A DNA stretch of 64,000 nucleotides from Mucor racemosus (lineage: Eukaryota; Mucoromycota; Mucoromycetes; Mucorales; Mucoraceae). The DNA lies in contig JAPEHQ010000012.1 of the NCBI GenBank assembly GCA_027405735.1, forward strand, positions 1,550,001 through 1,614,000. Direction: 5' to 3'. The translations under genes were made by a program, and so were the position numbers. Shown here piece by piece: positions 38,104 to 48,796 of the stretch (positions are counted from its first letter, which is position 1; the number at the start of each line of letters is the position of its first letter). The notes under the pieces are model-generated. The model was not told where the DNA came from and did no database searches. It was given only the letters and a program-made list of their open reading frames with translations.

Positions 38104-38835
38104 TTACCTCCCCAATATCATAAACATTAAACATAAACATGGCCATTGTCGTATATTTTCAGGATTGATAAATAGTACTTAAAAAAGAATACAATTATAA
38201 AAGAATGAGTAATTAATCAGTTCTTTAACTGTATAATAAAAACAAGATATCGTTTATTTAGATGTAAAAGTACAGCCTTTTATATTGATTTGACATTGAG
38301 ATCCTGAGATGTAATTTAAGGCACTATTGAACCATTGGATCTGTTTGATAGTAATCTATGGATTGAAATGGATCAATCATAATTTAACCGTGCTTGCAGA
38401 GCTTGTGAGTTGTGTTGTTTCAATGCTGCGCTAAATATGCTTGGATGTTGATTTGATAACTACTTGATTGGTTAACTGCTGAGATGAAATAATGTGGTGT
38501 CATAATTGAGGTCCAAGCGTTCTTGGTAATTACTGGATTAAACTTGGTACGCTAGGAGTTTCTTATATCCGATATCAAGACTTGCACTTCAATACATGTT
38601 GTAGTCAATAGATTGTAAGATGTATTGATACTGTAGAAGGTGATAATGTATGATACTAGTAGGTGGAATACAACAGCCATCACTGGAACCTATTGCCACC
38701 TTTTTGCCGTCTGTGTCCCAAGCCAATTTATTCAATGCTTTACCAGAACAAACTTAGGTACTTACAAATCGTTCTTCGGTATTTGCATTCAAATTCCATA
38801 AATTAAATTAACTGGTTTCATTTACAGTAGTATCA
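38104..38835 (-). pseudogene. Decayed WD40 (dynein intermediate chain-like) fragment, left arm
   Basis: Minus-strand blocks correspond to LWNLNANTEERFV, ALNKLAWDTDGKKVAIGSSD and, after the inserted LTR at 38147-38675, GHVYVYDIGE followed by a GT donor. The LTR insertion falls between Gly codons of the WD repeat. A stop codon also lies between the first two blocks, so the sequence is dead as a gene. Confidence 0.6.
38147..38675 (-). mobile_element. Solo LTR, long family (529 bp), left arm
   Basis: On the plus strand it runs from TGTCGTATATTTTC to GGAATACAACA, i.e. TG..CA ends, flanked by 5-bp direct repeats GCCAT at 38142-38146 and 38676-38680. The empty site is preserved in X1 ('acatggccatcgctgg'). 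The mirror copy is at 46402-46930 in the right arm. Orientation is inferred from a TATA-like 'aatataaaagg' on the minus strand. Confidence 0.85.
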
Positions 38836-39808
38836 AACGTGTCAACAGCACGCCTTATGATAAATGATGTCAATCTAAACTTAGAAATATCCCACTGTCA
38901 TTGTTATACAGTAAGCTATGAAAAGCTTGATTTTTACTAATACAGCAACTTCATAAAAAAACAAGATGATACTAATAGCATATGGTGCGTATTTAAGATC
39001 TAAGTAAGTTTGATGAAGTATGCTTTTAAAGCCTTTTAAAAATTCTGAAGCAAACACAACATCTTGGTCCTGTATTTTCTATCCATCAAAATGTCGCGAT
39101 TTTTACCATACAATAAATGCACCTTTCATCAATCTTGACCTTGTCTTACATTGAGCATCAGTTTTTTACCAGTTGTATTTTCTCTGATTCATTAATATTC
39201 AGTCATATTGAACGATTGTTTATTAAATTAAAATTTACTAGCATACTGTTGATAGGTTTTTGTTATTACTTTGAAAACTTGATCCTATTATTAATTATTA
39301 TTATTACTATTGATTATGATTGTCAAACTGATTGATTCATACAGTATATCATATTACTTTTCGAATTTGTAGAGATTATAAGTATAATTGATATCTGCAT
39401 TTAACACTGGTAGATTGGAAAGTTGGTGTCTGTCTTTAGTTTGATGAATAATGTGTACTTTGGTTTTTCAGTATAATTCTAGGTGTTTCTACTCCTAAAA
39501 ACTGAATTGTCTAATGTAACTATATCTGTTCAATATCACTTGAGTTTCTGTGCGTTGTAGATGATGTTGTTATACTACTGTAATTCCCATTTTGGTGAAG
39601 ATTGTTTTACATTCATTCATATTCAGTTTTTATGTTATAATACCGCTTAATATTAATATACTAATAACATTGAGTTTTTTTATCATTTCCAAAAATAATA
39701 CACCTTAATTTGCTGCATTTACCAAAATAGTGAAGAACTGAAATATACTTGTTTACATGTATGGGGATTCAAACTGTAAACCAAAGGAGAGTGACAAGCT
39801 TAACGGGT

Positions 39809-39955
39809 CACTATGAAGAAAAAATCTCTTAATTCTCTTAATTGTGCCACATTAAGGAAAATAAGAAAATTTTCACTGCTTATTTTTTTAAATTTTGTCT
39901 TATTTTCCTTAATATGGCATAATTAAGATAATTAAGAGATTTATTCTTCATAGTG
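39809..39955. mobile_element. CACTA-like MITE (147 bp), left arm
   Basis: Starts CACTATGAAGAA and ends with its reverse complement TTCTTCATAGTG. Terminal inverted repeats extend about 60 bp on each side with a few mismatches, so almost the whole element is a hairpin. It is flanked by 3-bp direct repeats GGT (39806-39808 and 39956-39958). CACTA ends with a 3-bp duplication match the CACTA (CMC/EnSpm) superfamily, and there is no coding capacity, hence a MITE. Confidence 0.8.
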
Positions 39956-40224
39956 GGTAGTGAATGCGCTACAAATTGAGGGCGACGCACATATTCGTGA
40001 GTTTAAACCCGCCAAAGGTGAAGCCCTTTGGTATTAGAATATGAATTTCGAAAGAGAACCTCCGGCGACCTTGCTTCTCATCGAATGTGATCCTCCTTTT
40101 TTTTTTAATTAGCAAGTTTTACATATGTCTAGCAATTTTTTCCTTTTTCATTAATGCATATGATATACATACTAGTAAATTTAACTGGCAAAACCCTGCT
40201 CAACACCAATATTACCAGCATCCA

Positions 40225-40397
40225 TGGGTCATTGTACGTTCAGCCAGTTCGAGCAACAAGTTGGTTACCTGCTACTTACACCTACTAAGATCAGCAAGCC
40301 CATCAGTTCTTCCCAACGAATATGAATCCAAAGGGCCTCCCGTTGCAATGGCAGGTACGTCTATTGCTGATCAACAAAATTGCAAAAGGTTTAGCCT
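40225..40397 (+). pseudogene. Unidentified coding-like fragment, left arm
   Basis: The frame ends with YESKGPPVAMAGTSIADQQN and CKRFSL. A diverged copy at about 50260-50405 reads VPVAMSGTSSGDPQNYKRFS in the equivalent position. Several of the base differences between the two are synonymous third-position changes, as expected if the sequence once encoded protein. I do not recognise the source gene. In the arm it is cut by an LTR beginning at 40398. Confidence 0.35.
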
Positions 40398-40586
40398 TGT
40401 CGTATATTTTTAGGTTTGATGAATAATACTTAAAAAAGAATACAATCAAAAGAGAATGAGTAAGGAATCAGTTATTTAACTGTATAATAAAAACGATATC
40501 GTTTATTTATATATAAAAGTATGGCCTTTTATATTGATTTGACATTGAGATCCTGAGATGTAATTTAAGGCACTGTTGAACCATTA
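40398..40586 (-). mobile_element. Truncated long-family LTR at palindrome junction, left arm
   Basis: 189 bp mirroring the last part of the 535-bp LTR at 44145-44679. It begins TGTCGTATATTTTTAGG and stops abruptly at 40586, where it joins family-X sequence ('cgctcaagtgggtacagc'). The inner boundary of the inverted repeat therefore lies inside an LTR. Confidence 0.8.
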
Positions 40587-43050
40587 CGCTCAAGTGGGTA
40601 CAGCATCGTAAATTCTTGAAAAAGTTCTCATGTATTATAAAATCTCTTATTTTTAAGATTTACAAGGCTTATAAGCGGAATATTAATTTCGAAAATTATT
40701 TTTGTCCAGATCATCAATTTTGACATTTTTTAATTTTTTTTTTCTAATTTTGCAAGTTTAGAGTTAATTATACTGCCAATTATAAAAACAAAAAATATAC
40801 ACATATGCAGAATTTAGCGCTCTATTTGCTCAATAAAAAATAACAAACATTTTTATTGCAAAATATTATATGAAAATCCTTTAATCAAAAAACTGTTTTT
40901 GGGCCAAAAATGCAAATTTTCATTACTTAACATTTAATATTAAGCTTTTATAAAATGTGTATTAGTCATGTCTACAATTTTCTCTCACAATGTTGTATAT
41001 TTAAACGTTGATTTTGGTATCAAAAATTGATTTTTCTGTTTTTTGATCAAAATCATGAGTGTTGGTAAGGATAAAATGAGTCCCAAAAATGTCCGCTACA
41101 AAATCTGAATTTTCAGACCATACATGGTTAAATATAAGAAAAGTAAAATAAAAAACGCATTTTTACTTAAAACTTAGATATACCATTGTTGCATCCACCG
41201 GTTATTTATAGGATAATGAACCTTTTGATTTGTAATCTTTATTAATAAGAAGTCAGCTACCTGATCTATAGTAACATTCTTGATTGTTTTTAATGCTCGA
41301 AAGTAAGGTCCAGAAAACGAGATACGTGAGATATATCCACTTGTTGGATTCAGCTATATAAAATAAGCTCAACATAAATGCGCTGTGTTACTAATGTAAA
41401 TAGATTGGTGTAACATGGAATGTCAGAAAGATATAATTGATCCAATACTGATCTAACGGATAAATGTACTGTAATGTAGGATTTTTATATAAATAGGACA
41501 GATTATTGATATTAAATAAAGATGATCCTCAGGTTTTGCGTGTGATTTAATTTAACGAGTTCCTTTATTAAATTATACATTTTTCTTACAACAATATTTA
41601 TTCTAAACCTTATGCATTTCAATCATAGTATAAGAGATAAGAAACTTAGCTGTTTAATCTTGCTATGATCAATCACGGCATTACTCTACGGCCTCGGTTT
41701 TGCAATTTTTTAATGAATGTATGATATGACAGACGGTTTTTCTGGTAGAAAAATGCATGTTTCTATGGTAACAGATATTGCCTATTTTGCTTAGTTATGG
41801 TTCTTCATGCGCTGTAATACTGCTTTTACATTGACTGAAATTAGCAATTTAACAGGGTTTTAATTGCATTAAATAATGTAAAGACTTCTTGCAAATTCTT
41901 TTCTACGTGTGTTTCTTCTCTATTTTTGTTTTCATATTCCAAGGATGTATTATTTACTGTTTGATAAGGCATATCAGACTATCAAGCTGGTATTCTTTTG
42001 TTTTATTAGAGCACGCATGCTAACAACGTAAGAAACTAATGTTTTTAACATATGTCGCAGTCTATATTAAAGACAGATAGTCTCATTTAAACGCATTCTA
42101 AGATCAAATATCATTATTTACTACTGTATTGTTGAACGTATTTCTTGATTACCAAATCAAATCGAAGGCAATAATATTTATATCTAACTAATGAGAAGCT
42201 AGAACTGGCTACAAACCCATGAAATGTTTCAGAAAAGTGATGAAATTTCAAATGATATAGAAACAAAAATAAAAAAAGAATAATCTGATGTCTTGTCTAA
42301 TAACCATAGTTTTGATCGTAGTTATATTTGAAAACAAATCTTTTTACAGCTGAAAATGGTAAACTAAAATAGTAAGTTTAAAGAAGGTTAATTTGTTTAA
42401 ATTTTATGTGTGATAAAGTAACATCTATAACCTTAGATTTGGCTTGTTGCATATGAATTTAAGAAGTAAGTGTCATTTAATTTTATCCTCAAGCAAAAAC
42501 CGTTGTTGCTGTAAACATTATTATAGTTATAAACATATTTGCAAACAATAATAATCGTAGATATATTGGCTCTTGCGTGTATTGCTCTATATCTCTACAT
42601 CAACGACTTATTGAATTGTATTATTATCTATAATCTATACTAAAAAAAGCAAGTGTAATTTAAAACCCCATTCCAGTGAAAAAATGCAATGGAATTTTGA
42701 GAACGGCACGATGCTCATGTACAAACCAATTTGTGCCCATACAATCAGCTCATTATGCTCATGGTCAGATTTTATTGTTGCTATGCACAAATAGGGATGA
42801 TTATACGCTTATGGGCAATTCCACTATTATGCACACATGGGATTAATATCATGCACATGGACAGAATCTATAATTATGCATATACAGCCTTAGCGTTGTG
42901 TTTGCGTGCAGTTTCTTTTGTTGTGGCCATGTGCATCTTATTATCTTTTTAACCATATTCAGTGGGCACAACAGCTCACACTATAGTGTGCCGCTCAGCT
43001 GGGCACAACAAAATTATCCTATGCAGCACAGGTCGGCGGCGGTAATGCTT
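40587..43050 (-). repeat. Repeat family X, copy X3 (in palindrome spacer)
   Basis: Same orientation as X4 and collinear with 47.09-49.39 kb, beginning at 'tcaagtgggtacagcatc'. A segment near 41190-41640 has no counterpart in X4 and looks like an insertion. At its right end it carries 'cacactatagtgtg', a perfect 14-bp palindrome. It lacks the captured gene fragment. It is closer to X4 than to X2 over shared positions (for example 'attaaataat' near 41870/47930). Confidence 0.68.
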
Positions 43051-44144
43051 TTATATATAAATCCTTTAAATTTGTGATTTTATGAACTTTTTTTTAATCC
43101 GGTTGTATCATATTATACTTTTCAAGTTAAACCCGTTATTAGGTTAATAACGCTGTAGGTTGTAATTTATGCTTTACTTAAAATAAGCCTTTGAGTAATT
43201 AATAGCAATGCAGTAAATGACGATGTTGTTATTTACTAAAATAAAAAAATATAAAAATAAAAGCAGTAGAAATACAATTATAATCAGCTAAATTTTTTAT
43301 TACAAAAGATTTCTGAAGAGTTAAAATAATTGAAAAGTATGAGGGCATTTATAATGATTTGGAGAACTTGGATACCATCAGACTTGAATGGATGTATATT
43401 TAGCAATCTCCCAGTTTTGAGTACATTGTTATTGATTTGATATTTTAAGAGGTAAATTGTGTAGAGCATTGACCATAAGGGATTGTATGTCAAGTGTGAC
43501 AATATCGACCTTTTGGGAAATGGTTGTTTTGTTTATTTCTGTTATATCTATTTTATGTAACCTTGATTTTTAAGGGGTAGTTTTTATATGCTTGAATCTT
43601 ATTTATATTGATAGTGCAACTTCGATATAGATGAGTAGTTGACTAAATTGATATCTTTGTTTATTATCATTATTGATTTGGATAGAATCCTGTTTTGATA
43701 TATATGTCATTTGTGTAATTGATTGCGCCGTGATCAAGGGTGCTATCATCTACACGACATGTATGGTTCAAAAAGGGTATTTCATATTTTTAGCATGCGT
43801 TTGTTATTGTGTTCAATTGAAGCGTTTGTTTATTATTGTTGTTCACATTTCAAGTGGCATCATATCTTATGAGCGATACTTAGAATTTAGGTTGTTTTAT
43901 TTTTATCAAGCGTTTTTAGTATGTAATTCCACTGCAAGCAATACAGTCGAACGTCAATTTTTGTATGAAATTCTGATACCTGCATCTTTTAGCTGCTTGG
44001 AATATTTAAACAACCGCGTCCAGGCTGTCCGATAATTTTTCTAGAAATTTAAAGCTTGGAAATATCATTAGATGGCCGCTTCCGGAGATTGTTCGGCTTT
44101 TTTTTGGAAGAGTGACCATTGGCAAAAATATGAATCATATACTC
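43051..44144. repeat. Direct-repeat tail shared with 49.39-49.75 kb, with insertion and a TIR-like block
   Basis: 43060-43215 matches 49385-49550. About 720 bp (43220-43945) are present only here and include a 120-codon frame at 43673-44035 without recognisable features. From 43953 the match resumes with 'tacagtcgaacgtcaatttt', and 'tgtatgaaatt' follows; a TA dinucleotide followed by CAGTCGAAC resembles the ends of pogo/Tigger-type DNA transposons. No reverse-complementary terminus is found nearby, so the element is truncated at best. Confidence 0.45.
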
Positions 44145-44679
44145 TGTTGTATGCCACCAAGTCCCATATGTTATCACCTTCTACAGTATCAATACATCTT
44201 ACAATCTATTGACTACAACATGTATTGAAGTGAAAAGATTTGATACTGGACATAAGAAACTCCTAGCGTACTAAGTTTAATCCAGTAATTACCAAGAAAC
44301 CTTGGACCTCAATTATGACACTATATTAAATTATTTCATCCCAGCGATTAATCAATCAAGTAGCTACAGTATCAAATCAACATCCAAGCGTAATTAGCTC
44401 TGCATTAAAACAAAGCAATTCACAAGCTCTGCAAGAACGGTTAAATTATGATTGATCCATTTCAATCCATAGATTACTATCAAACAGATCTAATGGTTCA
44501 ACAGTGCCTTAAATTACATCTCAGGATCTCAATGTCAAATCAATATAAAAGGCCATACTTTTATATATAAATAAACGATATCGTTTTTATTATACAGTTA
44601 AATAACTGATTCCTTACTCATTCTCTTTTGATTGTATTCTTTTTTAAGTATTATTCATCAAACCTAAAAATATACGACA
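44145..44679 (+). mobile_element. Long-family LTR (535 bp) without target duplication
   Basis: Runs from TGTTGTATGCCACC to AATATACGACA. The left flank (TACTC) and right flank (AGGCT) do not match, unlike the sister LTR at 46402-46930. The left flank resembles the sequence left of the partial LTR at 49754; the right flank is the coding-like fragment mirrored at 40397. This points to a chimeric LTR made by recombination between two insertions. Confidence 0.8.
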
Positions 44680-45121
44680 AGGCTAAACCTTTTGCAATTT
44701 TGTTGATCAGCAATAGACGTACCTGCCATTGCAACGGGAGGCCCTTTGGATTCATATTCGTTGGGAAGAACTGATGGGCTTGCTGATCTTAGTAGGTGTA
44801 AGTAGCAGGTAACCAACTTGTTGCTCGAACTGGCTGAACGTACAATGACCCATGGATGCTGGTAATATTGGTGTTGAGCAGGGTTTTGCCAGTTAAATTT
44901 ACTAGTATGTATATCATATGCATTAATGAAAAAGGAAAAAATTGCTAGACATATGTAAAACTTGCTAATTAAAAAAAAAAGGAGGATCACATTCGATGAG
45001 AAGCAAGGTCGCCGGAGGTTCTCTTTCGAAATTCATATTCTAATACCAAAGGGCTTCACCTTTGGCGGGTTTAAACTCACGAATATGTGCGTCGCCCTCA
45101 ATTTGTAGCGCATTCACTACC

Positions 45122-45268
45122 CACTATGAAGAATAAATCTCTTAATTATCTTAATTATGCCATATTAAGGAAAATAAGACAAAATTTAAAAAAATAAGCA
45201 GTGAAAATTTTCTTATTTTCCTTAATGTGGCACAATTAAGAGAATTAAGAGATTTTTTCTTCATAGTG
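45122..45268. mobile_element. CACTA-like MITE, right arm
   Basis: Exact mirror of the MITE at 39809-39955; I found no mismatch between the two. On this strand the flanking duplication reads ACC. Confidence 0.8.
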
Positions 45269-46044
45269 ACCCGTTAAGCTTGTCACTCTCCTTTGGTTTA
45301 CAGTTTGAATCCCCATACATGTAAACAAGTATATTTCAGTTCTTCACTATTTTGGTAAATGCAGCAAATTAAGGTGTATTATTTTTGGAAATGATAAAAA
45401 AACTCAATGTTATTAGTATATTAATATTAAGCGGTATTATAACATAAAAACTGAATATGAATGAATGTAAAACAATCTTCACCAAAATGGGAATTACAGT
45501 AGTATAACAACATCATCTACAACGCACAGAAACTCAAGTGATATTGAACAGATATAGTTACATTAGACAATTCAGTTTTTAGGAGTAGAAACACCTAGAA
45601 TTATACTGAAAAACCAAAGTACACATTATTCATCAAACTAAAGACAGACACCAACTTTCCAATCTACCAGTGTTAAATGCAGATATCAATTATACTTATA
45701 ATCTCTACAAATTCGAAAAGTAATATGATATACTGTATGAATCAATCAGTTTGACAATCATAATCAATAGTAATAATAATAATTAATAATAGGATCAAGT
45801 TTTCAAAGTAATAACAAAAACCTATCAACAGTATGCTAGTAAATTTTAATTTAATAAACAATCGTTCAATATGACTGAATATTAATGAATCAGAGAAAAT
45901 ACAACTGGTAAAAAACTGATGCTCAATGTAAGACAAGGTCAAGATTGATGAAAGGTGCATTTATTGTATGGTAAAAATCGCGACATTTTGATGGATAGAA
46001 AATACAGGACCAAGATGTTGTGTTTGCTTCAGAATTTTTAAAAG

Positions 46045-46973
46045 GCTTTAAAAGCATACTTCATCAAACTTACTTAGATCTTAAATACGCACCATATGCT
46101 ATTAGTATCATCTTGTTTTTTTATGAAGTTGCTGTATTAGTAAAAATCAAGCTTTTCATAGCTTACTGTATAACAATGACAGTGGGATATTTCTAAGTTT
46201 AGATTGACATCATTTATCATAAGGCGTGCTGTTGACACGTTTGATACTACTGTAAATGAAACCAGTTAATTTAATTTATGGAATTTGAATGCAAATACCG
46301 AAGAACGATTTGTAAGTACCTAAGTTTGTTCTGGTAAAGCATTGAATAAATTGGCTTGGGACACAGACGGCAAAAAGGTGGCAATAGGTTCCAGTGATGG
46401 CTGTTGTATTCCACCTACTAGTATCATACATTATCACCTTCTACAGTATCAATACATCTTACAATCTATTGACTACAACATGTATTGAAGTGCAAGTCTT
46501 GATATCGGATATAAGAAACTCCTAGCGTACCAAGTTTAATCCAGTAATTACCAAGAACGCTTGGACCTCAATTATGACACCACATTATTTCATCTCAGCA
46601 GTTAACCAATCAAGTAGTTATCAAATCAACATCCAAGCATATTTAGCGCAGCATTGAAACAACACAACTCACAAGCTCTGCAAGCACGGTTAAATTATGA
46701 TTGATCCATTTCAATCCATAGATTACTATCAAACAGATCCAATGGTTCAATAGTGCCTTAAATTACATCTCAGGATCTCAATGTCAAATCAATATAAAAG
46801 GCTGTACTTTTACATCTAAATAAACGATATCTTGTTTTTATTATACAGTTAAAGAACTGATTAATTACTCATTCTTTTATAATTGTATTCTTTTTTAAGT
46901 ACTATTTATCAATCCTGAAAATATACGACAATGGCCATGTTTATGTTTAATGTTTATGATATTGGGGAGGTAA
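46045..46973 (+). pseudogene. Decayed WD40 (dynein intermediate chain-like) fragment, right arm
   Basis: Plus-strand blocks: DQDVVFASEFLKGFKSI, LWNLNANTEERFV, then after a stop ALNKLAWDTDGKKVAIGSSD, the inserted LTR, and GHVYVYDIGE in broken frame before GTAAGA. It mirrors the left-arm copy. Confidence 0.6.
46402..46930 (+). mobile_element. Solo LTR, long family (529 bp), right arm
   Basis: TGTTGTATTCC...ATACGACA flanked by ATGGC at 46397-46401 and 46931-46935. It is the mirror of 38147-38675, so a single insertion predates the inverted duplication (or was copied by conversion). Confidence 0.85.
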
Positions 46974-48524
46974 GAGTGAAAAAAAACTTAATGTAAATCA
47001 CCTCTAGTGCAATAATTATAAAGTAAGACTATATTATCATCAAGTAAACTACCACAAAATATTAACATGTATAAAGGTTTACAGTAATAAGCTTGAATCA
47101 AGTGGGTACAGCATCATAAATTCTTGAAAAAAGTTCACAAGTATAATAAAATCTCTTATTTTTAAGACTTACAAAGCTTATAAGCGGAATATTAATTTAG
47201 AAAATTATTTTTGTCCAGATCTTCATTTTTCACATTTTTTAATTTTTTTTTTTTGGTTTTGCAAATCTAGAGTTAATTATACTACCAATTATAAAAACAA
47301 AAAATATACACATATACAGAATTTAGCGCTCTATTTTCTCAATAAAAAATAACAAACATTTTTATTGCAAAATATTACATGAAAATCCTTTAATCAAAAA
47401 ACTGTTTTTGGGCCAAAAATGCAAATTTTCATTACTTAACATTTGATTTTAAGCTTTTATAAAATGTGTATCAGTCATAGCTACAATTTTCTCTCACAAT
47501 GTTGTATATTTAAACGTTGATTTTGGTATCAAAAATTGATTTTTCTGTTTTTTGATCAAAATCATGAGTGTTGGTAAGGATGAAATGAGCTTTGAAAATA
47601 TCCGCTACAAAAACTGAATTTTCAGACCGTACGTGGTTAAATATAAAAAAAGTTAAAAAAAACCGCATTTTTATTTAAAGCTTAAATATATACCATAGTA
47701 TAAGAGACTTGGTCGTTCGATCTTGCTACGCTCAATTACGGCGTCGTTCTACGGACTCGCTTTTGCAATTTGTTAATGAACGTATGATATGACAAACAAT
47801 TTTTCTGGTAGAAAAATGCATGTTTCTATGATAACAGATATTGCCTACTTTATTTAGTTTATGGGTTGATGCGCTGTAATGCTGCTTTTACATTGATTGA
47901 AATGAGCAATTTAACAGGGTTTTAATTGTATTAAATAATTTAAAGCCTTGAAAATTCTTTTCTACGTGTGTTGTTCCTCTATTTTCGTTTTCATATTCCA
48001 ATCATATATTTACTGTTTGATAAGTGATATCAGACTATCAAGCTGGTATTATTTTGTTTTATCTGAATACGCATTCTAACAACATAAGAAGCTAATGTTT
48101 TTAATATATGTAGAAGCCTATATTAAAGACTGATATTTTCATTTAAACGCATTTTAAAATCAAATACCATTATTTACTACTGTATTGTTGAACGTATTTC
48201 TTAATTATCAGATCAAATCGAAGGCAATAATACTTATATCTAATCAATGAGAAGCTAGAACTGGCTACCAACCCATGAAATGTTTCAGAAAAGTGGTAAA
48301 ATTTCAAATGATATAGAGACAAAAAAAAAAGAATAATCTAATATTTTGTCTAATAACCATAGTTTTGATCATAGCTACTGTATACTTGAAAACAAATCTT
48401 TTTACAGCTGACAACCGTAAACCAAAATAGTAAGTTTAAAGAAGGTTAATTTGTTTAAATTTTATGAGTGATAAAGTAACATTTATAGCTTTAAATTTGG
48501 TTTGCATGTAAATTTAAGCAGTAA

Positions 48525-48796
48525 TGTAATGATCTGTAATTTTGGACTAACAACAAAGGTGGATAATATGCTTATAGATATTATTCTTGCTATTATAAAT
48601 TTGTGATCACTGGATTGATGAAGGTTGGTGTTCGTATTTGTAAATTAGATATTTATTAGTGAATAAATAAAAATAAAGGGAGTGTAACAAGACAGATAAA
48701 TCTACAAGGGATCATGTAATGATTTCCTTGTAGTATTTATATAAGGAATGAGGCAAGGTTTTGCATGAATGAAACTGAAATGTTTGACTCATTACA
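48525..48796 (-). mobile_element. Solo LTR, short family (272 bp), AGTAA target duplication
   Basis: TGTAATGATCTG...GACTCATTACA, the same length as the copy at 34400 but opposite orientation. It is flanked by AGTAA at 48520-48524 and 48797-48801. X3 preserves the empty site near 42460 ('aagaagtaagtgtcattt'), so this insertion followed the X3/X4 duplication. Confidence 0.88.

Larger units (their letters stand above)
35945..39215 (+). repeat. Repeat family X, copy X2 (outer left)
   Basis: Collinear with X1 but extends further left through a segment with 'cacactatggtgtgag' and 'tgtgcccaggtgagctgcac', matching the right ends of X3 and X4. It includes the decayed dynein-intermediate-chain-like fragment and a 529-bp LTR insertion absent from X1. 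From about 37.19 kb rightward it is part of the near-identical inverted-repeat arm; left of that, similarity to the right side falls visibly. Confidence 0.7.
37187..40586 (+). repeat. Left arm of a near-identical 3.4-kb inverted repeat
   Basis: From about 37441 to 40586 each base pairs with position 85077 minus its coordinate on the right arm, with no net indel; for instance a 108-codon frame at 40087-40413 is identical to one at 44664-44990 on the other strand, as is a 72-codon frame at 39117-39335. Sampled stretches show only scattered mismatches. The inner boundary is sharp at 40586/44491; the outer boundary near 37187/47890 is where identity drops to that of ordinary X copies. Confidence 0.9.
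44491..47890 (-). repeat. Right arm of the 3.4-kb inverted repeat
   Basis: Reverse complement of 37187-40586 (see that entry). It contains the mirrored MITE, coding-like fragment, WD40 remnant and 529-bp LTR. The spacer between arms is 3904 bp. Confidence 0.9.

Noticed and set aside
39117..39335. Identical 72-codon ORFs in the two arms (39117-39335 and 45742-45960) as genes
   Set aside because: Identity follows from DNA identity of the arms; composition is A+T-driven with no domain.
39765..40075. tRNA-like sequences flanking the MITE
   Set aside because: Short B-box-like strings ('gtttgaatcc' and 'gggtttaaactc' on the minus strand) are present, but no cloverleaf could be drawn. Kept only as a hint of another SINE.
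43673..44035. 120-codon ORF in the palindrome spacer
   Set aside because: No recognisable domain, and it runs into the TIR-like block that is noncoding in the sister copy.
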